DNA from: Ruminococcus sp.
GTDB lineage: Bacteria > Bacillota > Clostridia > Oscillospirales > Ruminococcaceae
DNA length: 24,121 nt
Reading direction: 5' to 3'
Assembly (NCBI GenBank): GCA_023667165.1
Contig: JAMPAO010000031.1
Coordinates: 1-24,121, forward strand
Position numbers and translations under genes: made by a program. The notes below the pieces were generated by a model that was given only the letters and a program-made list of their open reading frames with translations, was not told the origin of the DNA and did not search any database. Numbering within the stretch: position 1 is the stretch's first letter; every line of letters starts with the position of its first letter. Of the stretch, positions 7,283 to 14,888 are shown piece by piece.

Positions 7283-7511
7283 GTGATATTATATGAAGTC
7301 CTAAGAGGGTGGGGACGGTGGTTAATTCCGTCACGGGTGGGATATGACATGAACTGTAAAAGACCATTTTATCACAAGTGCCACGGAATGGCACGCGGGA
7401 ATATTTGGTAAAATCATAATCTATTACATCAGAAATATTCTTTGCAAATTAACGACAAAATTTGGGAGACATAAATACAATGGCGCACATCGGTTATGAT
7501 GTGCGCTTTTT
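7283..7511 (+). ncRNA. Structured RNA ending in an intrinsic terminator; cis-regulator or stand-alone ncRNA (raiA motif is a candidate)
   Basis: The gap 7179-7547 has no convincing gene but carries strong RNA structure. One hairpin is GACGG/CCGTC (7314-7318, 7328-7332). A second is GTGCC/GGCAC (7378-7382, 7390-7394), enclosed by ATTTTATC/GGTAAAAT (7366-7373, 7407-7414). The 7-base loop of the second hairpin, ACGGAAT (7383-7389), is exactly complementary to ATTCCGT (7325-7331) in the first, which suggests a pseudoknot or switch. The word GGGTGGG occurs twice (7307 and 7335). A terminator closes the unit 36 bases before the next gene, with no promoter in between. The opening (AAGTCCTAAGAGGGTGGGGA) resembles, from memory, widespread Clostridia ncRNAs such as the raiA motif, but I cannot confirm the family. 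The 5' end is approximate. Confidence 0.6.
7483..7511 (+). terminator. Intrinsic terminator of the structured RNA
   Basis: GCGCACATC (7483-7491) and GATGTGCGC (7498-7506) form a perfect 9-bp stem with a 6-base loop, followed by five T's. Confidence 0.9.
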
Positions 7512-7547
7512 GTATGTTCAAACTATATCAAGAAACGAGGTTTTTAT

Positions 7548-8087
7548 ATGTACGAGATTAAATTTCTCGAAAACGCTTGTACAGCGTTGATTGCTCTTAC
7601 AGAAAAGTACGCTGAAGACACATCTGCACGCAGCAATATTTATCACCTGTTAAGGTTCGCGTGTACCTCAATTAAGGAATATCCCCAAAAGGACGTTTCG
7701 CTTGAAAAGCTGTCAGACAGGCTCATCGTCTGTGCCGAAAGGCTTGAAAAGTTGGCTGGGGAAAGCGTTTCTGAAAGCATTACCGTGCTCAACTGCGGTA
7801 TCGAAACAAAAGATATTCCCATGCCCATTTTAAACGCCCACGGTTCGATTATTCAGCTCATACGGAACGCTATGGAAGAAAAATCCGTTGAAGACTTTTC
7901 AGAATTGCATAAAGTCGCCGCACTTTATATGTATCGGCTTTTGGAATATTCCGAAACGGTCAATGCCAATTCCGATACTTTTCACAAGTCACTTTTCAAG
8001 CTTGCTATGGAAATCAGCCGAACTGTCGGTTGGCTTGAAATTGCTATGCAGTCTGAAAAAATTGACTATGATGAAATTGTCGTTTAA
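7548..8087 (+). CDS. Unrecognised 179-residue helical protein, first gene of the ClpP/VirD4-like operon
   Basis: I do not recognise the family. The protein is acidic and predicted almost wholly helical. It has no signal peptide, no membrane segment and no obvious catalytic motif. Several segments look amphipathic (about 5-20, 25-42, 52-70, 100-135 and 145-170), as in an all-alpha adaptor or bundle protein. The start is supported by a CGAGG site eight bases before the ATG. It begins 36 bases after the structured RNA's terminator with no promoter of its own, so expression probably depends on read-through. It is followed by another unknown gene (36-base gap), a ClpP-like peptidase and a VirD4-like ATPase, all on the same strand. 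By context it is probably a partner of that machinery. Confidence 0.75.
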   Translation: MYEIKFLENACTALIALTEKYAEDTSARSNIYHLLRFACTSIKEYPQKDVSLEKLSDRLIVCAERLEKLAGESVSESITVLNCGIETKDIPMPILNAHGSIIQLIRNAMEEKSVEDFSELHKVAALYMYRLLEYSETVNANSDTFHKSLFKLAMEISRTVGWLEIAMQSEKIDYDEIVV

Positions 8088-8123
8088 ATCACGGCAAAAT
8101 CCACTTTAGAAAGGAAAATTTTA

Positions 8124-8870
8124 ATGCAAAAAGAAATTGACAAATTAATGCGAATTAGCGATTTGGGGTATGTTGACAGGTTTGTTGATATTGAACAAAT
8201 TCTTGAAAATTTCTTGAATTATACTGTTGAAGACATTTTATATGTCGCACCTCCGAGTTACCAAATTCAAGTCTCGGCAAATAATATAATTCAATTTTTG
8301 GGCAATATCGAGCATACGCACGAAAATGTCAGCTATACCAATTCTTTGACTATATCTGACTTGCTCTGCACGATGAGATATTTTTTGGACAATTTCGCAA
8401 ATTCTAACGCAACGCTTTTAAGCTACATGAAAAATTTCAGGAACAACATTTACAACCTGAATTTGCCGTGGGCAGAATTGTTTTTCGCAATTCGATTAGA
8501 CCGCCTCATTGCATACTTCGACAACAAATTCAATACAAACACGTTCTCGATATTTTACGAAACAATTTGCTATATGACGAAACGCTATACGCTGTACGAA
8601 ATCAACGCTTTCACGACGATTGGCGCACTTTTCAAGGAGACTTTCGCGTATATGTTTGCGGACTGGACGCCGGGATATGACATAGACTTTTACACCGAAA
8701 GCATCAACGGCTGCTGCTCAATTTTCAAACTGTTTTTTGTCAGCATTTTGGCGACATTCAATTATAATCAATTCAACATCAACAAACTCGCAGAAAAGGT
8801 CGGAGGTAAAGTCAGAGCTTTTGACAAAGCCGAAATTTTCAACAGCGGGTTTGTTGAAATAAATTTTTAA
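8124..8870 (+). CDS. Unrecognised 248-residue protein in the ClpP/VirD4-like operon
   Basis: No known family is evident. The sequence is rich in asparagine, phenylalanine and tyrosine and is mostly helical. One hydrophobic stretch around residues 195-215 (CCSIFKLFFVSILATF) could be a buried helix or a single membrane segment. Repeated LxNF-like pieces (ILENFLN, YFLDNFANS, MKNFRNN) suggest helical repeats rather than an enzyme. A GAAAGG site precedes the ATG. It lies 36 bases after the 179-residue gene and 16 bases before the ClpP-like gene, consistent with one transcript. If the hydrophobic stretch is a true membrane segment, this protein could supply the anchor that the VirD4-like ATPase lacks; that is inference. 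Confidence 0.75.
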   Translation: MQKEIDKLMRISDLGYVDRFVDIEQILENFLNYTVEDILYVAPPSYQIQVSANNIIQFLGNIEHTHENVSYTNSLTISDLLCTMRYFLDNFANSNATLLSYMKNFRNNIYNLNLPWAELFFAIRLDRLIAYFDNKFNTNTFSIFYETICYMTKRYTLYEINAFTTIGALFKETFAYMFADWTPGYDIDFYTESINGCCSIFKLFFVSILATFNYNQFNINKLAEKVGGKVRAFDKAEIFNSGFVEINF

Positions 8871-8886
8871 GAAAGGCGGTAATACT

Positions 8887-9468
8887 ATGAGCAGTATTAT
8901 CAAAGACAGCGTGCGGGGCACCGACCTCATACCCATTGAGGACGTGCTCCTTGCGGAGAGCAAAATTTTCTTAACAGGTGAGGTAAACGCGGTTAGCGCG
9001 AACGCCCTTATTGAACAGCTTATGTACCTTGACAGTAAAAATTCGGGCGAAATTACCCTGTACATCAACAGTCCCGGCGGTGAAGTTATGAGCGGACTTG
9101 CGATTTACGATTTTATTAAAATTATGAAGTCGTCCGTCAAAACTGTATGTATTGGCGATGCCGCCAGTATGGCTGCAATAATTTTCCTCGCAGGTGCGAA
9201 ACGTGAAATGCTGCCGCATTCGCGCATACTTATCCATGACCCCGCCTACGGTCATCTTGACGTAAGCGGCAAGAAACCTCACGAGATACAAAGAGGCGTT
9301 GACAGTTTGAATAAAGTCCGCGAAACACTCGCTGAAATCATTTCCGAAAAGACTGGTAAAAGTCTTGACGAAATCTATGAAATAACTGCCGAAGACTATT
9401 TTTTCACGGCTGATGAGGCAATCGAATTTGGTCTCGCGACTAGCATTTTCAAAGGAGGCAGTTTATGA
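8887..9468 (+). CDS. ClpP-like serine peptidase with complete catalytic triad
   Basis: The protein has 193 residues, the usual ClpP length. The ClpP/crotonase-type fold is clear from LYINSPGGEVMSGLAIYD and the nucleophile elbow GDAASMAA (S94). The histidine lies in RILIHDPAYG (H117) and the aspartate in TAEDYFFTADEAIEFGL (D170), so the triad is complete and properly spaced. Housekeeping ClpP degrades proteins fed by AAA+ unfoldases such as ClpX. No ClpX, ClpA or ClpC is encoded nearby. Instead the next gene, overlapping by four bases (ATGA), encodes a VirD4-like ATPase, which suggests functional coupling. An AAAGGCGG site precedes the ATG. A phage-type prohead protease is less likely because no capsid or portal genes are present. 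Confidence 0.9.
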   Translation: MSSIIKDSVRGTDLIPIEDVLLAESKIFLTGEVNAVSANALIEQLMYLDSKNSGEITLYINSPGGEVMSGLAIYDFIKIMKSSVKTVCIGDAASMAAIIFLAGAKREMLPHSRILIHDPAYGHLDVSGKKPHEIQRGVDSLNKVRETLAEIISEKTGKSLDEIYEITAEDYFFTADEAIEFGLATSIFKGGSL

Positions 9469-10661
9469 AAAATTATCGTACCCTCGCCGATGATGTTCGC
9501 GTGTCAAACGACACGCGTCTCACCGGTTTCAACAACAATGACCTCATAATCGGCTCATCCGGCTACGGAAAAACGGGCGGTTATGTCGTGCCGAATTTGC
9601 AGAATTTAGAGGGCAGTATTGTCGTCTCTGACACGAAAGGTCAGCTTGCGAAAACGTTCAGCAAAGAGCTGAAAAATAAGGGTTACAAGGTCTACACACT
9701 GGATTTAGTAAACCCCGAAAAATCCTGCGGATACAACCCTTTGCGCGGTATCAGACGGTACAAAAACGGGAAGTACCGTGAGCAGGACGTACTGACTTTA
9801 GCCAATAATATTGTCCCGACCTTGGACGTTACCGAGCCATTTTGGGAACAAGCTGCTGCAGGATATTTGGCATTTTTAATTGCGTTTTGCCTTGAAACCT
9901 TGCCCGTTGAGGAACAAAATATGGTTTCCGTTTGCGGTCTGCACACAAGGTTCATAAAGCCAAACGGAAGACTGTCTTTCATTCAGTGGGTCGAGACACA
10001 CCCGAATACTTTCGCCGCGAAAAAGTACGCAAAAACCTGCAGTGCTATGGTCGCTGAAAGAATGTGGTCGAGTATTGTTGAGTTCGCTAATCGCGCTCTT
10101 GAACCGTTCGACTTCGAGGAGGCGCGGACAATTTTCGAGAACCCCAAAAGCTTTGACATCTCAAAACTCGGGACGGAGAAAACCGCACTCTTTTTGAATG
10201 TCAGCGACACAGACAGAACGTTTGACAATCTTATCAATGTCTTTTATACACAGGCTTTACAAATACTCTGTTCGCTCGCGGATTCCAATCTCGGCGGGCG
10301 TTTGAAAGTGCCTGTAAGGATTATTATGGACGATTTTGCGGCAAGCGGGGAAATTCCCGACTTCGATAAAATTATCTCCACAATTCGCTCGCGTGACATC
10401 TCCGTAAGCCTAATTTTGCAGAGTATGACGCAGCTTGAAAGCATGTATTCCCACGCCGAGGCTGTCACAATCGTCAACAATTGCGACCATATCGTCTACC
10501 TCGGTTCGCAGGACTTGGAAACAGCCAACTTTATCGGAAATCGGATTTTCAAAACGCCCGATGAGGTTTTGTGTATTCCGAGGGATAAGGCTGTAGTTAT
10601 CACTACCAGCGAAAAGGCTGTTATTGCTGACAAGATTAAGCCGTACAGTACGCTGAAATAA
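9465..10661 (+). CDS. VirD4/TraG-like ATPase (type IV coupling protein family) without N-terminal membrane anchor
   Basis: The protein has 398 residues. Family motifs are an early Walker A IIGSSGYGKTGG (G30-T37), the characteristic VSDTKGQLAKTF segment, YNPLRGIR, an all-alpha insertion (about 105-200), Walker B RIIMDDFAASG (D289-D290) and the late SLILQSMTQLE. Coupling proteins are hexameric FtsK/HerA-superfamily ATPases that deliver DNA or protein to a type IV channel. They usually have 500-650 residues and two N-terminal transmembrane helices. Here the P-loop begins at residue 30 and no membrane segment precedes it, so the protein should be soluble or anchored by a partner. No VirB4, VirB6 or other transfer genes are in the window. 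It is the last gene of the four-gene operon and is followed by a terminator. Confidence 0.88.
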   Translation: MKNYRTLADDVRVSNDTRLTGFNNNDLIIGSSGYGKTGGYVVPNLQNLEGSIVVSDTKGQLAKTFSKELKNKGYKVYTLDLVNPEKSCGYNPLRGIRRYKNGKYREQDVLTLANNIVPTLDVTEPFWEQAAAGYLAFLIAFCLETLPVEEQNMVSVCGLHTRFIKPNGRLSFIQWVETHPNTFAAKKYAKTCSAMVAERMWSSIVEFANRALEPFDFEEARTIFENPKSFDISKLGTEKTALFLNVSDTDRTFDNLINVFYTQALQILCSLADSNLGGRLKVPVRIIMDDFAASGEIPDFDKIISTIRSRDISVSLILQSMTQLESMYSHAEAVTIVNNCDHIVYLGSQDLETANFIGNRIFKTPDEVLCIPRDKAVVITTSEKAVIADKIKPYSTLK

Positions 10662-10669
10662 CCTTGCAT

Positions 10670-10707
10670 TAACTGCTGCACTTCACGGTGCGGCAGTTAT
10701 TTTTTTA
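10670..10707 (+). terminator. Intrinsic terminator of the ClpP/VirD4-like operon
   Basis: TAACTGCTGCAC (10670-10681) pairs with GTGCGGCAGTTA (10688-10699) over 12 positions with one wobble, followed by eight T's. Confidence 0.88.
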
Positions 10708-10763
10708 CCAAAAAGCACAGCAAACAAAGCCGTTTTTTCACGAATTATCAGCTTGAAACTTAG

Positions 10764-11606
10764 TCAGCCGTTCAAAAAAACTTTGATTTTTTCTCCGTCG
10801 CGCAATCCCAGTTCATACAACTTTTCAAGCGATGTTTTATCCTTGTGCAGGGTATCAATGCCGTAAGTTTCCTCGGGTGATATTATCAGAAGTTTCCCTT
10901 GCTCCGCATATGACCGTGCCAGCTCAACGCTGCTGTTGTAGTGCTCGGCTCTCAGTCTGAATTGCTCTGCCGCTTTAGGGTACTTTTTCTGAATAAGCGA
11001 TGCCAGTTTTGCGTCGCTCCCAACCTCGCGGGGTTTATCGGCGGGTTTCGTTAAGACCAGAACGACCTTGTCGCAGCCGAGTTCAAACGCTTTTTTTACG
11101 GGAACGGGGTCGCCCAAAGCACCGTCATAGTACAATTTGCCGTCCACGGGATAGGGCTTGCATACGAACGGAATAGATGACGACGCTTTAAAAATATCAT
11201 AGCGATCCTGCGAAAAATCATTTTTGAAAAAATAATGCGGCTTGCCCGTTTCGGCGTCGGCGGCGATAACGCAAAATTCCATAGGATTATCCGCTATCGC
11301 CTCGTAATCCAACGGATATTCACCGCCGTGATTGCTTAACGTTCCGTAAACATAATCCATATCAATATATGATTTTTTGAAAATAAAATTACGCAGACTC
11401 GCATATTGCCAACGAGAGGCGTATTCTGTGTAAAACACATAATTCCGTCCGCGCTGACGAGCCGCAAACGAGGCTAAATTTGCGCTCCCCGCAGAAATGC
11501 CTATTCCCAAATCAAAAGTGATATTATTGTCTTGGCAGTAATCCAATACGCCTGTTGCATAAATACCGCGGTATCCGCCGCCCACGTCTATAACGCCTGT
11601 TTTCAT
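10764..11606 (-). CDS. Patatin-like phospholipase / acyl hydrolase
   Basis: The protein has 280 residues. The start is the internal ATG at 11606, which has an AGGAAG site seven bases ahead; the frame stays open for 14 more codons without such a site. The patatin set is complete: glycine-rich oxyanion loop VGGGYRGIY (G9-G14), nucleophile elbow GISAGS (S38) and the second dyad residue in YYDGALGDP (D161). Members of this bacterial YjjU-like group hydrolyse acyl esters of membrane lipids and act in the cytoplasm or at the membrane face. It runs leftward, convergent with the VirD4-like gene. The IS110 element begins right behind its start, so its normal promoter may have been pushed away; a leftward promoter lies at 13324-13352. 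It looks like a chromosomal gene rather than mobile cargo. Confidence 0.9.
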   Translation of the reverse strand: MKTGVIDVGGGYRGIYATGVLDYCQDNNITFDLGIGISAGSANLASFAARQRGRNYVFYTEYASRWQYASLRNFIFKKSYIDMDYVYGTLSNHGGEYPLDYEAIADNPMEFCVIAADAETGKPHYFFKNDFSQDRYDIFKASSSIPFVCKPYPVDGKLYYDGALGDPVPVKKAFELGCDKVVLVLTKPADKPREVGSDAKLASLIQKKYPKAAEQFRLRAEHYNSSVELARSYAEQGKLLIISPEETYGIDTLHKDKTSLEKLYELGLRDGEKIKVFLNG

Positions 11607-11665
11607 ATGCGCACTTCCTGTTACAATAAATTTAGTCGGTAAAGCCATAGCAAGCCAGTTATGTC

Positions 11666-11694
11666 TTTACACGCACTCATACTTAAGTTATAAT
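11666..11694 (+). promoter_or_regulatory. Sigma-A promoter in the IS110 left non-coding end
   Basis: TTTACA (11666-11671) and a perfect TATAAT (11689-11694) are separated by 17 bases. Transcription would start near 11700, about 200 bases ahead of the recombinase start, giving a long untranslated RNA. Confidence 0.75.
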
Positions 11695-11699
11695 GGAAG

Positions 11700-11880
11700 C
11701 AGTGATTGGACTGACGTTTTCTCTCTTGGGACACCACGCCCGTATTTAAGCTCGTCATCCACGCTTTCATTATAGCGTTCGTTTATGCAGGTTGAGCCAA
11801 CCAATAAGTGCGCTCGCGTCACCAAACAGACTGAATAGGTAATGAGAAAAGCGTGGTTTATCCGATTACAAATTCATATT
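11700..11880 (+). ncRNA. Candidate IS110 bridge RNA
   Basis: IS110-subgroup elements encode, between their left end and the recombinase gene, a roughly 150-200-base bridge RNA whose loops base-pair with donor and target DNA. This stretch has the right place, length and an upstream consensus promoter. It contains stem-loops at ACGCT/AGCGT (11761-11765, 11774-11778) and GGTTG/CAACC (11790-11794, 11798-11802), plus weaker pairs such as CAGT/ACTG near the 5' end. The ends and the loop guides cannot be fixed by eye. Confidence 0.6.
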
Positions 11881-11898
11881 GTGTTAGGAGAAATATTT

Positions 11899-13104
11899 AT
11901 GAACGCAGTAGGTATCGACGTTTCCAAAGGCAAAAGCACCGTTGCGGTTTTACAGCCGTTCGGAGTGGTCGTGGCAGAACCCTTTGATGTGGCTCACACG
12001 GACAGCGACCTTAAAAAGCTTGCAGACTTCATCAAAGCACTGTCCGGCGAAACCAAGGTTGTTATGGAGTACACGGGCAAATACTATGAACCGATAGCAA
12101 ATGCACTCCATAACGCAGGTATCTATGTTTCCGTAGTCAATGCAAAGTTGGTACACGACTATGGCGGAAACTCATTAAGAAAAGTCAAAACCGACAAGAA
12201 GGACGCATTAAAACTTGCCTCTTACGCCCTTAACTGTTGGTGCGACTTACGTGAATATATTCCCGAAGAGGATATTCGCAAAACATTGAAAATCCTTAAT
12301 CGGCAATATATTCATTACAACAAGCAGCTCGTTATGCAGAAGAATAATTTAATTTCCCTGCTTGACAGCGTTTTTCCAAAAGCAAATACATTGTTTACAT
12401 CTCCTCCAAGAAAACCCGACGGTCACGAAAAATGGGTTGATTTTGTCGCTAAATTTCCTCATATTGATACGGTTGCAAAACTTTCCTTATCAGCCTTTAA
12501 AGCCAAATATCAAAGCTGGTGCAGGAAAAATAATTACAACTACAGCGAAATCAAAGCCGAAGAAATCCACAAATACGCTAAAACGCAAGTCAGCACTTTG
12601 CCTGCAAGCGACAGCGTTAAGCTAATGGTCGCACAAGCAGTAACGCAGCTTAATTCTCTGCTTGAAACTCTTGCGGCAATCAGAAACGAAATGGACAATC
12701 TCTCATCGCAGCTTCCCGAATACAATACCGTTATGGAAATGTACGGTGTGGGTACTGTTCTCGGCTCTCAGCTTATTGCCGACATCGGCGATACAAGGCG
12801 TTTTCACAGCCACAGGGCAATTACCGCTTTTGCAGGACTTGACGCTCCTCCGTATCAATCGGGAACGCTTGACGTTAAATCAAGAAGTATTTCCAAACGC
12901 GGCTCTTCCTCTTTGCGTAAAACACTGTTTCAGATTATGGTGGTTCTTATTCAGAACCAGCCCGAAAATGATGCTGTCTATCAATTTCTTGACAAAAAGC
13001 GTGCCGAGGGCAAACCGTATAAGGTCTATATGATGGCTGCCGCAAACAAGTTCCTGCGAATTTATTACGCCCGTGTAAACGAAGTTTTGAGTAAATCAAA
13101 TTAA
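11899..13104 (+). CDS. IS110-family recombinase (DEDD transposase)
   Basis: The protein has 401 residues from the ATG at 11899, chosen because TTAGGAGA lies just ahead. The N-terminal RuvC-like DEDD domain (Tnp_IS110) has all four acidic residues: D7 (VGIDVSKG), E57 (VMEYTGKYYEP), D99 and D102 (KTDKKDA). A helical linker spans about 165-270. The C-terminal Tnp_20 domain carries the HhH-like GVGTVLGSQLIADIGD, then AGLDAPPYQSG with the expected nucleophilic serine S321, and SKRGSSSLRK. IS110 enzymes cut and rejoin DNA through a bridge RNA without leaving terminal inverted repeats. All catalytic residues are present and the frame is open, so the element may be active. Confidence 0.93.
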   Translation: MNAVGIDVSKGKSTVAVLQPFGVVVAEPFDVAHTDSDLKKLADFIKALSGETKVVMEYTGKYYEPIANALHNAGIYVSVVNAKLVHDYGGNSLRKVKTDKKDALKLASYALNCWCDLREYIPEEDIRKTLKILNRQYIHYNKQLVMQKNNLISLLDSVFPKANTLFTSPPRKPDGHEKWVDFVAKFPHIDTVAKLSLSAFKAKYQSWCRKNNYNYSEIKAEEIHKYAKTQVSTLPASDSVKLMVAQAVTQLNSLLETLAAIRNEMDNLSSQLPEYNTVMEMYGVGTVLGSQLIADIGDTRRFHSHRAITAFAGLDAPPYQSGTLDVKSRSISKRGSSSLRKTLFQIMVVLIQNQPENDAVYQFLDKKRAEGKPYKVYMMAAANKFLRIYYARVNEVLSKSN

Positions 13105-13140
13105 TTTTTTTTGAAATATTTGTATTTTACTTAACAATTC

Positions 13141-13162
13141 AGACTGCCTCGTGCGGTCTTTT
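13141..13162 (+). terminator. Weak hairpin/terminator after the IS110 recombinase
   Basis: AGACTGC (13141-13147) and GCGGTCT (13153-13159) form a 7-bp stem with one wobble and a 5-base loop, with only a short T-run after it. Confidence 0.45.
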
Positions 13163-13323
13163 CGGCGTGCTTGTTTTTGTATTTGTTAATTATTTGTGAA
13201 TTATCCTTTTTAGGGGTTGACTTTTATTTGCAGGTCTTATATGTAAATTTCACATTTTTTGCGAACGGAGCAAGTCTTTTTACTGCCAAAGTTATTCCGC
13301 ATATTTGCCGCGCCGTTAATTCA

Positions 13324-13352
13324 AGTATATACCAAAAACATCAGCTTGTCAA
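13324..13352 (-). promoter_or_regulatory. Leftward sigma-A promoter with no adjacent leftward gene
   Basis: Reading leftward, a perfect TTGACA (13347-13352) and TATACT (13324-13329) are 17 bases apart. The next leftward gene is the patatin-like gene on the far side of the IS110 element. The remainder of the gap 13163-13469 shows no gene. Confidence 0.7.
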
Positions 13353-13469
13353 TACTTTTGTCTTACGCGTCGGTTACGGTGCTTAAATGCCTGCGGTAAA
13401 ACGGGTACAATGACGCGGTTATGCGGTTACTCCAATTATAATATGAGCCGCTCTTTGTGCGGTGTTGCC

Positions 13470-14864
13470 TTAAATATCAAACAAATCATCGACCGAAACC
13501 AGCACCGTTCCGTCTTTTTCGGCTCTCTCACGCACGGATTTCGTATATCCGCCTTTGCTGAAAAGATAAAAATATCTTTTTTCGGGCTTTGTAAATATTT
13601 CGGAAGCGCAAATTAAATCGTCATATTCTTTCATATCAAATGCGGAATTTTTAAATTTGCACTCGCAGAAAATTGCCGAATTGCCGCTCTTATTAAGTGC
13701 CAAAATATCAATATCGTCCTGCTTTTTTGTATGCGGATTTGCGCCCCACCACCTGCCGATGCTGTGCGGAACAAAAGGCAATTTTTTAATTTTGGCAAGC
13801 CTTATCATATATTGCAGACAAATATTTTCAAAAATTCCGCCCATATATGAGGGTAGCTCCCGCATAATTTCTTCAGCCGCTTCGGGGGCATCCAAAAGCT
13901 CATAATAACTCATATTTGAAAATATAAATTTGTACCAAAACAAATAATAATTGTCAGCAATTTTATACAAGCTTTTTTTGGACGAATCGCCGTCCCCGCA
14001 GGGCGTAACTCGCTCTATTAATTTTATCGAACGCAGGGTATTTATATATTTTGAACACTTCTGATTTTCCTCGTGAGTTTTCAGCGAAATGTCGTTCAGC
14101 CTGCTTGCGCCGCCTGCAATTGCCTCAAAAATACTGTTGTACACGGCAGGTTCGCGCAGTTCCATTTTAAGCAAAAGCTGCGGTTCGTCCTTTAAAAACG
14201 CGCCTGTTCGTATTATCTGTTCGGCAATATTTTTTTTAATTGAAACCCTGTCGCTGAACGCGTTTAAATAACAGGGAATACCGCCGAGTATACCGTACGC
14301 CAAAAGCTTGTCAGTATTTGAGTATTTCGGAAAAAACAAAGAACTGTCATAATAATCAAACGGCAGCACTTCAAGCTGCCCCGTGGAACGCCCGTACAGC
14401 GGACTTTTATATCCCATGATTTCGTTTTCCATAAAGCTTACGCTCGACCCGCAAAGAATTAAAAAAATATTTTTTTCTTTCCAGCTATGGTCAATGGTGT
14501 GCTGCAATATGCTTTTTACGGACGGATTTTCCCCTGCAACAAACGGAAATTCATCAATTATTAAAACAAGCTTTTCATCGGCAGATTTATTGCTAAGGTA
14601 TTGAAAAGCCGTCTGCCAGTTTGAAAACGTCCCAAAATAATTTTCATTAAAATGCTTTTGTACTGATTTTGAAAAATCCTCAAGATTAAGCGCATCATTT
14701 TTTTCCTGCGCCGAAAAGAAAATGGTCTTGTGATTTTTTGCAAATTCGCACAGCAGGGAAGTTTTCCCGACGCGCCTGCGACCGTACATAACAAGAAACT
14801 GAAAGCCCTCTCTGCCGTACATATCTTCAAGCAAAGCAAGCTCCGATTTACGTCCTATAAACAT
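13470..14864 (-). CDS. Second ATPase_2/DUF234 family protein (paralogue of the one at 5729-7132)
   Basis: The protein has 464 residues and is collinear with the protein at 5729-7132 throughout, though clearly diverged. It has MFIGRKSELA, Walker A GRRRVGKT (28-35), Walker B LIIDEFPF (D104-E105), the CGSSVSFME sensor-like segment, REPAVYNSIFEAIAGGASR at the start of the winged helix, and a C-terminal RWWGANPH-DIDIL-CECKF stretch. The D386, E401 and K403 set fits a PD-(D/E)XK nuclease core. The function of the family is not established. A GGAGG site lies just ahead of the ATG. A consensus promoter overlapped by a palindrome lies 41 bases further up, so the gene is probably regulated separately from its upstream neighbours. 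No good terminator follows; only a weak CCGC/GCGG hairpin is seen. Confidence 0.85.
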   Translation of the reverse strand: MFIGRKSELALLEDMYGREGFQFLVMYGRRRVGKTSLLCEFAKNHKTIFFSAQEKNDALNLEDFSKSVQKHFNENYFGTFSNWQTAFQYLSNKSADEKLVLIIDEFPFVAGENPSVKSILQHTIDHSWKEKNIFLILCGSSVSFMENEIMGYKSPLYGRSTGQLEVLPFDYYDSSLFFPKYSNTDKLLAYGILGGIPCYLNAFSDRVSIKKNIAEQIIRTGAFLKDEPQLLLKMELREPAVYNSIFEAIAGGASRLNDISLKTHEENQKCSKYINTLRSIKLIERVTPCGDGDSSKKSLYKIADNYYLFWYKFIFSNMSYYELLDAPEAAEEIMRELPSYMGGIFENICLQYMIRLAKIKKLPFVPHSIGRWWGANPHTKKQDDIDILALNKSGNSAIFCECKFKNSAFDMKEYDDLICASEIFTKPEKRYFYLFSKGGYTKSVRERAEKDGTVLVSVDDLFDI

Positions 14865-14888
14865 ATCAACGCCTCCAATTGAAATTAT

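Larger units (their letters stand above)
11650..13162 (+). mobile_element. IS110-family insertion sequence (ends approximate)
   Basis: The recombinase gene, its promoter-bearing 5' non-coding region and a weak 3' hairpin form a complete IS110-type unit. The element lies between a leftward lipase gene and a leftward promoter. IS110 ends have no long inverted repeats or target duplications, so the exact borders cannot be read here. They probably fall within about 11607-11665 and 13105-13200. Confidence 0.7.

Noticed and set aside
7283..7411. A 42-codon GTG-started frame through the structured RNA
   Set aside because: The ribosome-like AGAAGG touches the start codon with no spacing, and the bases are better explained by paired RNA structure; such frames commonly arise across conserved ncRNAs.
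9465..10661. The VirD4-like gene as evidence of a complete conjugative element
   Set aside because: No VirB4, VirB6, VirB8 or PrgI-like genes lie in the window, and the relaxase at 663-2201 belongs to a separate mobilizable element bounded by the integrase and att core.
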